Shown: in pieces, positions 54,768 through 63,942 of the stretch
Layout of the letters: the number at the start of each line of letters is the position of its first letter
Numbering within the stretch: position 1 is the stretch's first letter
DNA from: an uncultured Acidimicrobiales bacterium
GTDB taxonomy: Bacteria > Actinomycetota > Acidimicrobiia > Acidimicrobiales > SHLQ01
Reading direction: 5' to 3'
Assembly: GCA_938015295.1 (NCBI GenBank)
Contig: CALLQB010000006.1
Location: 62,001-126,000 of the forward strand
DNA length: 64,000 nucleotides
Program-made: the position numbers and the translations under genes
The notes under the pieces: model-generated
Databases searched by the model: none
What the model saw: the letters and a program-made list of their open reading frames with translations, nothing else
What the model was told of the DNA's origin: nothing

Positions 54768-55720
54768 GCGGCCCTATTCGGTTCGAGGTAACTCACCGGT
54801 GCCCACTCGTGGAGATCCTTGATGACCTCCGACGTGGTGTACTCGGCCGTGACGCCGAGCGTGGCCGTGGTGTGGGTCGAGTCGGCGGTACGACCTCGAG
54901 TGAGGAGTTCGAGACCATGCTCGGGAAGCGGCGATCCGAGAAGCCCGGTGATTGCACGAGCAAGAATCCAGCCTGGCCCAAGGGTGGGGACCGGCAACTT
55001 GCCGCCCATTCGTGCGGCCTGAGAGCCGGTGATGGCACCCTCGGCGACTGCGTTGAAAGGGCCCGACGCGCAAAGATCCATTGCAGCGAGAACAAAGCGC
55101 GGAACATCGTCGCTGTGCAGTAGTGAGAACGGTTGATCGGGAAGCATCCCGACGGGAACAACCGGCAACCGCAGATACCGGCCGATAGGACTGGGAATGT
55201 GCGGCCCGACGATCGGCGCAAACCGAATCAGCGAAACCGGGACGTCAGATCGCCGTTCGAAGTCGCGGCACAGCTCCTCCACTTTGGCGAGGGTGCGTCC
55301 GTAGCGGGTGGTCGGCCGAATTTCCGATGATTCGTCAGGGCACATCGCTGAACCGCGATGGCGTCCGTAGACCTCGAGGCCTGAACGAACCACGATGCAC
55401 GACAGATCGGGAAGCTTGCTGGCCGCCTCGAGCACGGCTTCGGTCACAAAAACCGAGCGATCGTGGCTTGCGTGAGGGTTCGACCGGGCGTGCGGTTCGT
55501 ACACACCAAGATGGATTATTGCGTCTGGTTCGAACTCGCGAAGCAGACGTTGCGTCGACCGTCGGTCTTCAGGCTGCACGCGGTGAAACTTTGCGTTCCG
55601 AAGGAAACGACGAGGCGGGTCGAGATCGATACCCATGACCTCAACGTCAGGACGAGAGTCGAGTTCAAGCGCGACACCTGTTCCCAGGTGACCACCCATG
55701 CCTGTTATTGCAATACGCAC
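54764..55720 (-). CDS. NAD-dependent epimerase/dehydratase (extended SDR)
   Basis: A 318-residue SDR protein. MRIAITGMGGHLGTGVALEL is the Rossmann nucleotide loop, with D at the end of the second strand (VMGIDLDPP) favouring NAD. AIIHLGVYEPHA is the third conserved segment. The usual YxxxK is approximated by YGRTLAKVEEL, so a Tyr and Lys are present. Relatives act on sugar nucleotides or on lipids. It precedes the acyltransferase-like gene and overlaps it by ATGA, so the two probably function together, perhaps in lipid or glycolipid modification. Confidence 0.8.
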   Translation of the reverse strand: MRIAITGMGGHLGTGVALELDSRPDVEVMGIDLDPPRRFLRNAKFHRVQPEDRRSTQRLLREFEPDAIIHLGVYEPHARSNPHASHDRSVFVTEAVLEAASKLPDLSCIVVRSGLEVYGRHRGSAMCPDESSEIRPTTRYGRTLAKVEELCRDFERRSDVPVSLIRFAPIVGPHIPSPIGRYLRLPVVPVGMLPDQPFSLLHSDDVPRFVLAAMDLCASGPFNAVAEGAITGSQAARMGGKLPVPTLGPGWILARAITGLLGSPLPEHGLELLTRGRTADSTHTTATLGVTAEYTTSEVIKDLHEWAPVSYLEPNRAA

Positions 55721-55785
55721 TCTTCCAGTATCGGCATTTTGCTGCAGGACTGTCGGGTTGGGCGTCGAAGTTCTCGCGCAGTTCG

Positions 55786-57393
55786 TTAGCTGCGAACGCC
55801 TTTGATTACGAGGACACCATCGATGACCTGCACCGCTCCAACTTCAGGCCAATGCGGCATATCGGGCGGATTTCGGTCGAATTCTCCCTGGGTTCCGGGC
55901 CTCCAGAAGAACCGCGAGCCGTCAAGTGAAAGAAGCGTCATGTTGTCGGCGAGCCTTTCGATCTGGCAAGGCGGTCCGAGGCAACTCGTTACGGTGAACC
56001 AGCCATCGTTGGCTTCGGGTAGCGGGAACCGGTCGTTCGGTCGAGTGAAGTTCCCGATGAACACGATCGGCACTTCGCGGTGCCGGTTCTCGCGAATGAT
56101 CGCCTGATAGTCGGTGTTCTCCTCGACTCGACTCAGCACTCTGGTCGCGAGAGACCGGGTGCGCTGCTGGCCAAGCTCAAGAGCGGTAAGGCTGCGACTG
56201 ATCGACAATCCGAATGTAGCCATCACCAAAACCATGGCGCCGACCAACCACTGCGTGGCGATGCGTTTGCCTTCGCCCTTCGTTGGCTCGATGACCGTCA
56301 CGTAAAACAATGCGAACACCACCGCCGGCACCATACAGACGCCCATGATCACGTTGTAGCGGGTCACCGGTTCTTCACGAACGAACAAAATGATAAATGG
56401 CAGGATATGCACGACGACGATCGCGGCGACGACGAAACCTGCGCCAACCAAACGCTGGCGACCGCCGGCCAAAGTCCGTACAACTCGAAGTACGCCAGCC
56501 GTAACGCCGATCGCAGCCAGCACCAGCATGAGCCACTTTGTCCACGCCGGGTAGGTGAACGTGGCGTCGGTCCAGAAATCCCAGAGCCGCGACATCTCGC
56601 GCTTGACGAACGACCACTTGATGCGGGTTTCTTCCGGGTTGTACCGAGTTGAACCCGACTCGCGATCACTGCCGAGACGCAGGGTCACCTTGAACGAGAT
56701 GTAATAGGCGATTCCGGCCACGAGAAACGTCGCCAGGATCTCGAGCATCGGGCGAAGACGAAGCGGAGGGCGGTCCGGTCCGTCGGCACGAACGAAACGG
56801 ATTACCTGGGCTCCGAGGAGGCCGGTGACCATCATCGGCACGATGCCTTGATAGGACGCGGTGGTGAGTACCAGGGCACCGCAGGCGACCACAAGATGCC
56901 AGAGGGGCGTTCGCTCGTCAGCATCTAGGTGAGGCAACAACAGTGCGGTAAGTGCCGCCATGAACACGCCGATGCCTAGCGGCAAATGATGCAACTTGAA
57001 CACAATCGCTTCGACGATGATGGGGTTCGCGACAACCATGGCACCGAAGATGCCAATCAGTAACCCCTTGCGGTGCAGGTCGGCCTTGTAGCCAATGACC
57101 AGAGCCAACGTCGCGAATCCGAGCACGATGAACGTTCCGGTAAAGGCGTGCGCGTACGGGATATCGAAGGCGATTTGGTTGATGTAGTAGTGCACCCAAC
57201 GTCCGAGCCGCAGTCCGTTGGCTCGTTCGGACCGTGGTGGCAAGATTCTCGCTAGGTCGTCGGCAGTTAGCGAAAGGTTGACGATCGCCTGCACCCAGAT
57301 AAAGACTGCGAATCCTGCGACAAGAGCAAAGGTGCGTCCGCCAACTTCTCCAGCAACACGCGAAATCGTGCGCGTAACCGAGCGGTCGATCAC
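55786..57393 (-). CDS. GtrII-like polytopic membrane glycosyltransferase
   Basis: A 535-residue membrane protein with about ten helices and a C-terminal external domain of about 100 residues. The first external loop has [13 protein letters not shown], and later [16 protein letters not shown]; a DD pair followed by a GRW motif resembles GtrII-type glucosyltransferases that modify surface glycans using polyprenyl-phosphate sugar. The GTG start at 57391-57393 overlaps the lysS stop (GTGA), so it is translationally coupled to lysyl-tRNA synthetase. The ALG5-like enzyme at 27833 could supply the lipid-linked sugar, but this is inference. Confidence 0.68.
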   Translation of the reverse strand: MIDRSVTRTISRVAGEVGGRTFALVAGFAVFIWVQAIVNLSLTADDLARILPPRSERANGLRLGRWVHYYINQIAFDIPYAHAFTGTFIVLGFATLALVIGYKADLHRKGLLIGIFGAMVVANPIIVEAIVFKLHHLPLGIGVFMAALTALLLPHLDADERTPLWHLVVACGALVLTTASYQGIVPMMVTGLLGAQVIRFVRADGPDRPPLRLRPMLEILATFLVAGIAYYISFKVTLRLGSDRESGSTRYNPEETRIKWSFVKREMSRLWDFWTDATFTYPAWTKWLMLVLAAIGVTAGVLRVVRTLAGGRQRLVGAGFVVAAIVVVHILPFIILFVREEPVTRYNVIMGVCMVPAVVFALFYVTVIEPTKGEGKRIATQWLVGAMVLVMATFGLSISRSLTALELGQQRTRSLATRVLSRVEENTDYQAIIRENRHREVPIVFIGNFTRPNDRFPLPEANDGWFTVTSCLGPPCQIERLADNMTLLSLDGSRFFWRPGTQGEFDRNPPDMPHWPEVGAVQVIDGVLVIKGVRS

Positions 57394-58877
57394 GATGCCG
57401 GTTCGACCGGTTCGGCCGAACCGGTGCCTTCGGCAGAAATGTCCTGCGAGCCAGCATCGCTGTGCTGGATTGATCCGGCCTCTGGGCGAAGCGTCGGGAA
57501 CAAGATGACGTCGCGAATGGTCGTTGCGCCCGTCAGCAGCATGGCCAGGCGATCCATACCGATACCGAGCCCGACCGTGGGCGGCAGTCCGTATTCGAGC
57601 GCTCGGACGTAGTCGTAGTCAACCGACATCGCTTCAGCATCGCCAGCCTCTTTTTCGGCAGCTTGTGCTTCGAAGCGGGCCAACTGCTCGACCGGGTCGA
57701 TAAGTTCGGTGAAACCATTGCAGAGTTCACGGCCGGTAACCACACACTCGAATCGTTCGGTGTAGCCGGGCTTGTCGCGGTGATCACGCGAAAGCGGAGA
57801 AACTTCTTTGGGGTACTCGGTGACAAACACCGGATCCCACAGGTTTGTCTCAACCGTCTTTTCGTAGATCTCCATCATGATTTTGCCGGGGCCGTAGTAG
57901 TCCTTGACCTCAACATCGAACTGTTCGGCTACTGCGGCCAGCTCGTCGCGGCTCATCGAAAGGTCGGCCTTGGTGCCGGTGTGTTCCTCGATGAGTTCAG
58001 CCATCGTGGCTTTTCGCCAAGGAGCAGCCAGGTTGACCTCGCGGTCGTCGAACATGACTGTGGTCGAGCCGGTGATCTCGGTCGCGAGCGACGACACCAA
58101 TTCTTCGACCAGCACCATGCAGTCCTGATAGTCGGCGTACGCCCAGTAGAGCTCCATCATGGTGAACTCGGGATTGTGTCGCGTCGACAACCCTTCGTTG
58201 CGGAAGTTGCGACCGATCTCGAAAACCTTTTCGAATCCGCCGACGACCAGTCTCTTGAGATACAGCTCTGGCGCGATCCGCAAGAAGAGATCGGTGTCGA
58301 GCGCGTTGTGGTGTGTGGTGAACGGACGCGCTGCAGCGCCGCCTGCGATGGGGTGGAGCATCGGGGTTTCGACCTCGAGGAACCCGCGTTCGTCGAGCAT
58401 CCGCCGCAGACCTGACACGATGCGGCTGCGATTGACCAAACGTTCGCGCGACTCATCGTTGACCCACAGGTCGATGTACCTCTGCCGGTAGCGAAGATCG
58501 GTGTCGGTAACGCCGTGAAACTTGTCGGGGAAGGTGCCCTGCCAGCGGGCAAGCACTTCCCAGTGATCGACCCGAACCGAGACCTCGCCTCGTTTGGTCT
58601 TCATGACCTCGCCGGTCACGCCGAGCCAGTCGCCAAGGTTGAGATTTCCGAACTCTTCAAAGTTCGGCGTGGTCTTCGCTGGAGCGAACAGCTGAATTCG
58701 TCCGGTCGCATCTTGCAGCACACCAAACACGAGCTTGCCTTGGCCGCGGCGAAGCATCATTCGTCCGGCGATGGTGACGGTGACACCCGATTCGGTGCCG
58801 TCCTCGAGACTGTCGTGGGCGGCGAGAATCGACGCGCTGGTGGCGTCGGGTTCGAAGCGGAAGGGAATGTCAGTCAT
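57390..58877 (-). CDS. lysS: Lysyl-tRNA synthetase, class II
   Basis: A 495-residue class II enzyme. An OB-fold anticodon domain occupies about 30-140 ([19 protein letters not shown]). The catalytic domain shows motif 1 around [16 protein letters not shown], motif 2 [18 protein letters not shown] and motif 3 [15 protein letters not shown]. Length and motifs are normal. The ATG at 58877 lies inside the last codons of coaX (8-bp overlap). The operon reads panC, nadC, coaX, lysS, then the GtrII-like gene; this order around coaX-lysS is common in actinomycetes. Confidence 0.98.
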   Translation of the reverse strand: MTDIPFRFEPDATSASILAAHDSLEDGTESGVTVTIAGRMMLRRGQGKLVFGVLQDATGRIQLFAPAKTTPNFEEFGNLNLGDWLGVTGEVMKTKRGEVSVRVDHWEVLARWQGTFPDKFHGVTDTDLRYRQRYIDLWVNDESRERLVNRSRIVSGLRRMLDERGFLEVETPMLHPIAGGAAARPFTTHHNALDTDLFLRIAPELYLKRLVVGGFEKVFEIGRNFRNEGLSTRHNPEFTMMELYWAYADYQDCMVLVEELVSSLATEITGSTTVMFDDREVNLAAPWRKATMAELIEEHTGTKADLSMSRDELAAVAEQFDVEVKDYYGPGKIMMEIYEKTVETNLWDPVFVTEYPKEVSPLSRDHRDKPGYTERFECVVTGRELCNGFTELIDPVEQLARFEAQAAEKEAGDAEAMSVDYDYVRALEYGLPPTVGLGIGMDRLAMLLTGATTIRDVILFPTLRPEAGSIQHSDAGSQDISAEGTGSAEPVEPAS

Positions 58878-59691
58878 TGATCACGTCTTGGAGGTAGTCG
58901 ACGGCGTTTTTTTCGTGCACGAGCCGGAGACCATGCAAGGTGAGAAACGGTTCGGAGTGTTGGATGGTGTCAGACACCGGAACGATGAGATAGCCGAGGC
59001 CACCGGTGGCGACCACAGTGCAGTCGCCCAGTTCCGAGCGGAACCGGTTGACCATGCCATCGATTTGGCTGGCGAACCCGTAGATGGCGCCAGATTGCAG
59101 CGCTTCGACGGTGTTTTTGCCGATGACACTCCGAGGTTCTACCAGCGGAACTGCACCGAGCATCGCGGCTCGCCCAAAAAGTGCATCGAGGCTGACCTCG
59201 ATTCCAGGGGCAATAGCGCCGCCGACGAACTCGCCTTTGGCGCTGACCACATCAAAGTTGTTGCCGGTGCCAAAGTCGACGACGACGGTAGGGCCGCCGA
59301 ACAGATCAAACGCACCGATTGCATTGGCGATTCGGTCGGCGCCAACTTCGCGGGGGTTGTCGTACAGAATCGGCATGCCGGTCTTCACACCGGGGCCGAT
59401 GACCACGGGAGCAAAGTCGAAATAGCGCCGCACCATGTAGGTAAGTGCGTTGGTAACCACCGGGACACCCGACGAAATTGCGATGCCGGTGACTTCGGTG
59501 TCAAGGTCGACGTCGGCAGAGTCGAGGAGGCTGCGAAAGAGCACGGCCATCTCGTCGGCCGTGCGGTCGCGGTCGGTCTTTGTTCGCCAGTGCTGCAGCA
59601 AGCCACGCTCGGCTCCCTCACCAGTGTCGTCAGCGGGGTCGTAGAGCCCGAGCACCGTCTGGGTATTGCCGGCGTCGATGGTAAGCAGCAT
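58870..59691 (-). CDS. coaX: Type III pantothenate kinase
   Basis: A 273-residue ASKHA-fold kinase for the first step of coenzyme A synthesis. [18 protein letters not shown] is the phosphate-1 motif with the catalytic Asp; [20 protein letters not shown] and [13 protein letters not shown] are the following phosphate-binding regions, and [16 protein letters not shown] is characteristic of CoaX. Type III enzymes are not inhibited by CoA. It lies 5 bp after nadC and overlaps lysS. Pantothenate made through panC in the same operon would feed it directly. Confidence 0.96.
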   Translation of the reverse strand: MLLTIDAGNTQTVLGLYDPADDTGEGAERGLLQHWRTKTDRDRTADEMAVLFRSLLDSADVDLDTEVTGIAISSGVPVVTNALTYMVRRYFDFAPVVIGPGVKTGMPILYDNPREVGADRIANAIGAFDLFGGPTVVVDFGTGNNFDVVSAKGEFVGGAIAPGIEVSLDALFGRAAMLGAVPLVEPRSVIGKNTVEALQSGAIYGFASQIDGMVNRFRSELGDCTVVATGGLGYLIVPVSDTIQHSEPFLTLHGLRLVHEKNAVDYLQDVIND

Positions 59692-59696
59692 GGGTG

Positions 59697-60563
59697 TTAC
59701 CTCGTCTCGATGTCGAGGCCGATGTCAAGCACGGTGGCGGACATGATGAACGAACTGCTCGACACGAGGTCGACGCCAGTTTGTGCGTAGGCACCAATCG
59801 TCTCGAGGCTAATACCTCCGGACGCCTCTACGAGGGGACGGCGGCTTTGGTCGCCAACATGCTCGTCGACGAGCAACACGCAAGCCCGAATCTCGTCGGG
59901 AGACATGTTGTCGAGCAACAGCGCATCGGCACCGGCTGCGAGGCCCTCAAGCACCTGTTCTTGCCGGTCGCACTCGACGTGCACCGTTCGCCCGGGCCAC
60001 CGCTCGCGAGCAAGGGCAACCCCTTCGGTGATCGACATACCCATCAGGTGATTGTCTTTGAGCATGATCCAGTCGGACAAGTTTCCCCGATGGTTCAACC
60101 CGCCACCCGCCCGCACTGCGGCCTTCTGCAACGAACGGAGCCCGGGAAGTGTCTTGCGCGTATCCCATACCCGGCAACCACCATCAGCAGCAGCCACAAA
60201 CTTCGAGACACGGGTTGCGATTCCGGACAGGTGACAAAGCAGGTTGAGGGCGGTGCGCTCGGCGATGAGGATCGACTCAAGCGACCCTTCGACCGTGGCG
60301 ATGACTTGGCCTGGTTCGACGGCATCTCCTTCACCTGCCAACCACTGCATCGCAATGGTGTCATCGACTTGACGAAACGTCTCGGCCGCACACGCGGTGC
60401 CTGCAAGGCGGCCGCTTTCACGAACGCGAAACTGCGCTATCGCTTCGGCTCCTTCGGGAAGAAGCGTGGCAGAAAGGTCGCCAAACGGATGGAGATCCTC
60501 AGCCAGGCCGCGCTCGACAATATCGCGGACGTCGTTTTTGGGAGGGTGAAGAAATCGGCTCAC
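59697..60563 (-). CDS. nadC: Nicotinate-nucleotide pyrophosphorylase (carboxylating)
   Basis: A 288-residue quinolinate phosphoribosyltransferase of NAD synthesis. ERTALNLLCHLSGIAT, WDTRKTLPGLRSLQKAAVRAG and HRGNLSDWIMLKDNHL are the family's substrate- and PRPP-binding segments, and VEASGGISLETIGAYAQTGV closes the barrel. The GTG start at 60561-60563 reads MSRFLHPP. The usual partners nadA and nadB are not in this window, so quinolinate must come from elsewhere. Downstream of panC by 75 bp and upstream of coaX by 5 bp. Confidence 0.96.
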   Translation of the reverse strand: MSRFLHPPKNDVRDIVERGLAEDLHPFGDLSATLLPEGAEAIAQFRVRESGRLAGTACAAETFRQVDDTIAMQWLAGEGDAVEPGQVIATVEGSLESILIAERTALNLLCHLSGIATRVSKFVAAADGGCRVWDTRKTLPGLRSLQKAAVRAGGGLNHRGNLSDWIMLKDNHLMGMSITEGVALARERWPGRTVHVECDRQEQVLEGLAAGADALLLDNMSPDEIRACVLLVDEHVGDQSRRPLVEASGGISLETIGAYAQTGVDLVSSSSFIMSATVLDIGLDIETR

Positions 60564-60638
60564 CCCACTACCCTGCCACGTCTGGAGCAGCTCTGAGTGA
60601 CTCGCGGGTTCACGTGCGGAACACCAGGTCGTCAGCGG

Positions 60639-61490
60639 TCAGTTCGCCGCCGTCGCTCCCTTGTTATCGATGAGGCGAGCCTTACCAAACTGCAGCGCGA
60701 CCAAGCACCGAATCTCGCCACGTAGCCGCTCGGGTGTGCGCAATGTTCGAGCGTCGACCACCTCGGCATAGTCGAGGGTTCCGAGCGTAGAGGTCGCAAG
60801 GTGGTCGACCATAAGACGCCGCACAACCGCCGGGTCGGTCTGGCCCGCCTCAATAGCCTCGACCGCCATGTCGAGGGCCTGGCTGAGAACCACACTTTCG
60901 CTGCGCTCCTCATCGGTGAGGTACCGGTTTCGCGAGGACATCGCCAGACCATCAGGTTCGCGGTGTGTTACACACCCAACGACCGAGACATCGAGCGAAA
61001 GGTCGAGAGACATTTTGCGGATCACTGCAAGCTGCTGAAAATCCTTCTCGCCGAAGTACGCGCTGCACGGGCCGATGATCGAGAACAGCTTGGTGACGAC
61101 GGTAGCTACTCCGGCGAAATGTGTGGGCCGTGATTGCCCATCAAGAGGTTCAGAAACGCCCGAAACGCTCACCGTCGTCTCGATCGGCTCCGGATACATT
61201 TCGTCGACGCTCGGCGCAAACACGTAATCGGCGCCAGCTGAGGTCGCCAGTGCGACGTCGGCGTCGAGGTCGCGCGGGTAGGCGGCCAAGTCTTCGTCGG
61301 GGGCGAACTGGAGCGGGTTGACGAACACAGACGCGATGGTCACGTCGTTGTCCGCGACCGATGCGAGCAACAACGACTTGTGACCGTCGTGCAACGCTCC
61401 CATCGTGGGCACGAAGCCGACCGACCGACCCGCCGCGCGTTCGGCGTGCAACGTTGTTCGCACATCGGCGATGGTGGTGAGGACCTTCAT
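60639..61490 (-). CDS. panC: Pantothenate synthetase
   Basis: A 283-residue ligase joining pantoate and beta-alanine with ATP. GFVPTMGALHDGHKSLL holds the HIGH-type nucleotide motif (HDGH). FAPDEDLAAYPRDLDADVAL, ACSAYFGEKDFQQLAVIRKM and LAMSSRNRYLTDEE are the other conserved segments. The ATG at 61490 overlaps the stop of the DUF2520 gene (ATGA). The DUF2520 family often sits next to panC in actinomycetes and related groups. Confidence 0.97.
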   Translation of the reverse strand: MKVLTTIADVRTTLHAERAAGRSVGFVPTMGALHDGHKSLLLASVADNDVTIASVFVNPLQFAPDEDLAAYPRDLDADVALATSAGADYVFAPSVDEMYPEPIETTVSVSGVSEPLDGQSRPTHFAGVATVVTKLFSIIGPCSAYFGEKDFQQLAVIRKMSLDLSLDVSVVGCVTHREPDGLAMSSRNRYLTDEERSESVVLSQALDMAVEAIEAGQTDPAVVRRLMVDHLATSTLGTLDYAEVVDARTLRTPERLRGEIRCLVALQFGKARLIDNKGATAAN

Positions 61491-62188
61491 GAGAGGAGCT
61501 TCCTGGCTGCGGCCACCATTGCCTCATAGAGGTCGAGTTCGGCGGGATCGAGTGCTTGTCTGTGCCGGTCGAGCGTAGCCTCGTCGCCCCTGGAAACCGG
61601 GCCGGTTAGCGCTGCGGCGGCCCCGAGTTCGGCCACATTGTGCACCGAGCCGAGTATCAGTGGAACGAAGGCAGCAAACGGCACGCCACACGAGGCGGCC
61701 ACGCGTTCGACCTGTCCCAACAGTGCAACGGTGTGATTCGAGGCAATTGCCGCCGCAGCGTGGTAGCGGCTTCGGTTCTCGTCGGTAACCTCGAAATGTC
61801 TGCCACCAAGGGCCTCGGCAATATCGACCGCAATCGAGTGTCCCGCAACAGCGAACCACGCGTTGTCGAGCAGCAGGTCCGACCCGAGTTGGGCATTGGG
61901 AAGCGAAACCAAAGGGTGCAGTGCGCCAGGTTGTGGGTGTCCGGCCAAAACGTTGAGACCGAGCGAACCAGCTAGGTGAAGGATTGGTGTCGCAGACGGC
62001 GATATCTGTGCCGCGACCTCTGCAATTGCCGAATCGGGCACCGCAAGAATGACTGCGTCGACACCGTCGCCGCACGCTTCGAGCCGTGCAGTACGGTCGG
62101 GCGTTTCGACTAGCCAACCCACGCTGGACAGCGCGACCGCGAGCGAACCCCCAGCACGCCCTCGACCAACAATACGAACCCGAGTCAC
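61487..62188 (-). CDS. Rossmann-fold DUF2520 protein
   Basis: A 233-residue protein with an N-terminal NADP-binding Rossmann domain (VRIVGRGRAGGSLAVALSSV, then AVILAVPDSAIAEVA) and a C-terminal helical DUF2520 domain (HAAAAIASNHTVALLGQVER). The layout is that of ketopantoate- or pyrroline-carboxylate-reductase-like enzymes. The GTG at 62186-62188 starts right at the first strand; the frame open upstream would overlap folK almost fully. Because it directly precedes panC, a reductase role in making pantoate has been suggested by such context, but no evidence in the sequence decides it. Confidence 0.8.
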   Translation of the reverse strand: MTRVRIVGRGRAGGSLAVALSSVGWLVETPDRTARLEACGDGVDAVILAVPDSAIAEVAAQISPSATPILHLAGSLGLNVLAGHPQPGALHPLVSLPNAQLGSDLLLDNAWFAVAGHSIAVDIAEALGGRHFEVTDENRSRYHAAAAIASNHTVALLGQVERVAASCGVPFAAFVPLILGSVHNVAELGAAAALTGPVSRGDEATLDRHRQALDPAELDLYEAMVAAARKLLS

Positions 62189-62196
62189 CGCCGACC

Positions 62197-62652
62197 CTAA
62201 AGCGAACCGAGTCGGCGAATGGGCTGGTCGGCTGGATGCGCCCAGTCTGCGGGCAACAGATCGGGGGCCAGATCGGCCAGCGGCACCATGACAAAGGCGC
62301 GTTCGAACATGCGCGGATGGGGCACCAGAAGTTCGGGCGGGTCGTCGATAGTTTCGCCATCGATCCAAAGCACATCGACATCGAGCGTGCGAGGACCCCA
62401 GCGTTCGATGCGAACTCGCGCCGCCTCGGCCTCACGGTCGCGGCACACGCCCAGAAGTTCATGTCCTGAAAGCTCGGTGTCGAGTTCGACGACGATGTTC
62501 AAGAAGAGGTCTTGTTCTGGACCACCGACCGGGTCGGTCTCATACAGCGGCGACACCGCCACCACATCAGGAAGCGCCGCCACAGCTTCGCGAAGAAAAC
62601 CTTGGCGATCGCCGAGGTTTGAACCCAACGCCAGAAATGCTCGTCGTCCCAC
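62197..62652 (-). CDS. folK: HPPK (folate pathway pyrophosphokinase)
   Basis: A 151-residue 6-hydroxymethyl-7,8-dihydropterin pyrophosphokinase. FLALGSNLGDRQGFLREAV is the opening motif, VSPLYETDPVGGPEQDLFLN the pterin region, and RWGPRTLDVDVLW plus LLVPHPRMFERAFVMVPL the ATP-binding signature. The GTG start at 62650-62652 lies 2 bp after the folB stop. The following Rossmann gene starts 8 bp past its stop. Confidence 0.96.
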   Translation of the reverse strand: MGRRAFLALGSNLGDRQGFLREAVAALPDVVAVSPLYETDPVGGPEQDLFLNIVVELDTELSGHELLGVCRDREAEAARVRIERWGPRTLDVDVLWIDGETIDDPPELLVPHPRMFERAFVMVPLADLAPDLLPADWAHPADQPIRRLGSL

Positions 62653-62654
62653 CG

Positions 62655-63017
62655 TCAGGCCCGACTGCGATGAATTCGGACCCCGCTGGTTTCCAACATT
62701 TCCGGTACCGGGGGCCGAAGTTTACGAACGGCTACGTCAACGGCCTGAGCCTGCGGGTTCGCCAGCACTACCTCTGCAACTCGCTCGGCCATTCGCTCGA
62801 GCAAGGTGAACTGTTCGGCTTCGACCATCGCCTGGACGTCGGCGGTCAGGGCGCCGTAGTTGATCGTGTCGGCAAGGTCGTCACTTTGGCAGGCCACCGA
62901 GATGTCGGCATGCACATCGATATCGAAAGAAAACGGTTGCCGACGCACACGCTCTTCGGGGAGCGCCCCACAAAGGGCAGCAATGCGAAGGCCTCGGAGT
63001 TCGATGATGTCAATCAC
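62655..63017 (-). CDS. folB: Dihydroneopterin aldolase
   Basis: A 120-residue aldolase of folate synthesis. IIELRGLRIAALCGALPEER includes the conserved Glu, TINYGALTADVQAMVE and LLERMAERVAEVVL are the central segments, and VRKLRPPVPEM carries the catalytic Lys. The GTG start at 63015-63017 is just inside a 16-bp tandem repeat. It leads the operon folB-folK-DUF2520-panC-nadC-coaX-lysS, unless the orphan gene 28 bp upstream is co-transcribed. Confidence 0.94.
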   Translation of the reverse strand: MIDIIELRGLRIAALCGALPEERVRRQPFSFDIDVHADISVACQSDDLADTINYGALTADVQAMVEAEQFTLLERMAERVAEVVLANPQAQAVDVAVRKLRPPVPEMLETSGVRIHRSRA

Positions 63018-63018
63018 G

Positions 63019-63050
63019 CGGAACTGCCATCACACGGAACTGCCATCACA
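63019..63050. repeat. 16-bp perfect tandem repeat
   Basis: CGGAACTGCCATCACA occurs at 63019-63034 and again at 63035-63050. It spans the folB upstream region and includes the stop codon of the preceding leftward gene. This looks like replication slippage. Confidence 0.8.
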
Positions 63051-63570
63051 CAGTGGGCGCAAGGCCAGCATTTTTTGCGGCGAGGTTCACAATTTCGCGA
63101 CCGAGCGGGCCAAGTTGGCGCTCGAGTAGCTGCTCGATAGTAACGACGGCTTTCGGCGTCTCGTCGACAAGCCCCGAATAGAGGAAGTATCCGGCCATCA
63201 AACCGCTGACATGATCGGCCAACTCTTCTCGATGAACAATGATGCGACTATCGAGGTTCAACATCCGTTCGATGTCGCCGTGAAGGGTCGCTATGCCCGC
63301 CTGACCAATTTCGGGTCCGACAAAGGGTAGGTGCCGCCAGGCCATACCCAACTCGTCGTAGTTGTGAAGGTTCGCTGTTGTGGGAATGAGCGAAACGATT
63401 TGGTCAAACTTGTTCTCGCGGATCCAGATGATCTCTTCCTGGCGCCGCACCTTTCGGTGGTTTGACCCAATTCCTCCAGGCCGTTCACAAACGGCAATCT
63501 TATCTTTTAGTATCCACGTGAAATTTCTCGGCTCTATGCCTTGGGCCCATTTGCCCTTCATTTTTCGCAT
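63046..63570 (-). CDS. Protein with a dual-specificity-phosphatase-like layout but no catalytic Cys
   Basis: A 174-residue protein starting MRKMKGKWAQG. The order of elements is that of a tyrosine/dual-specificity phosphatase: VRRQEEIIWIRENKFDQIVS, then VSLIPTTANLHNYDELGM, then RIIVHREELADHVSGLMAGY where a phosphatase would have HCxxGxxR. Here the Cys position is Arg and the loop Arg is missing, so it cannot be a normal Cys-phosphatase; it may bind phosphate or be unrelated. I do not recognise a named family. It precedes folB on the same strand and diverges from the ribbon-helix-helix gene. Confidence 0.7.
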   Translation of the reverse strand: MRKMKGKWAQGIEPRNFTWILKDKIAVCERPGGIGSNHRKVRRQEEIIWIRENKFDQIVSLIPTTANLHNYDELGMAWRHLPFVGPEIGQAGIATLHGDIERMLNLDSRIIVHREELADHVSGLMAGYFLYSGLVDETPKAVVTIEQLLERQLGPLGREIVNLAAKNAGLAPTV

Positions 63571-63726
63571 GCGGCCTCTCTCAACTGGCTAGCTCGACAG
63601 CGGTCCTACCGTAGACGCCAAATCTGCGACCGAGAAGTCCGCTGCCAAACCTGTCTGGGATAGCGACACGTGTTTGCAGCTGAGATACTGCTCTTCCGGA
63701 GACCACACCGTCGGAGAGGGCAACCA

Positions 63727-63930
63727 ATGCCAAAAGACACAGCAGCGAAGCGTTATCCCCGACGGGTGACGCTCGATCTCACCGACGAACAATACGAATG
63801 GCTTCGGGCAACGGCCTTTGAGGCGCGAACCCCGATGTCAGCGATCGTTCGGGCCATGGTGCAGCTAGGTAGCGAGAAGAAAAAGACCGCTGCACGCGCC
63901 ATTGCTTTGGCTCAGAAGGAAGATCTGTAG
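63727..63930 (+). CDS. Small ribbon-helix-helix protein
   Basis: A 67-residue basic protein. YPRRVTLDLTDEQYEWLRAT is the strand-helix half of a ribbon-helix-helix fold and MSAIVRAMVQL the second helix, followed by a Lys-rich tail. Such proteins are DNA-binding repressors, often antitoxins or plasmid-type regulators. The ATG at 63727 is preceded by GGAG. No toxin gene is visible before the window ends; the following sequence shows only the possible end of a leftward gene. Chromosomal single-gene regulators of this type also occur. Confidence 0.75.
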   Translation: MPKDTAAKRYPRRVTLDLTDEQYEWLRATAFEARTPMSAIVRAMVQLGSEKKKTAARAIALAQKEDL

Positions 63931-63942
63931 CGACCGACGGGC

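Noticed and set aside
62189-62368. N-terminal extension of the DUF2520 gene into folK
   Set aside because: The extra residues are antisense-like and the Rossmann strand starts right at the GTG at 62188.
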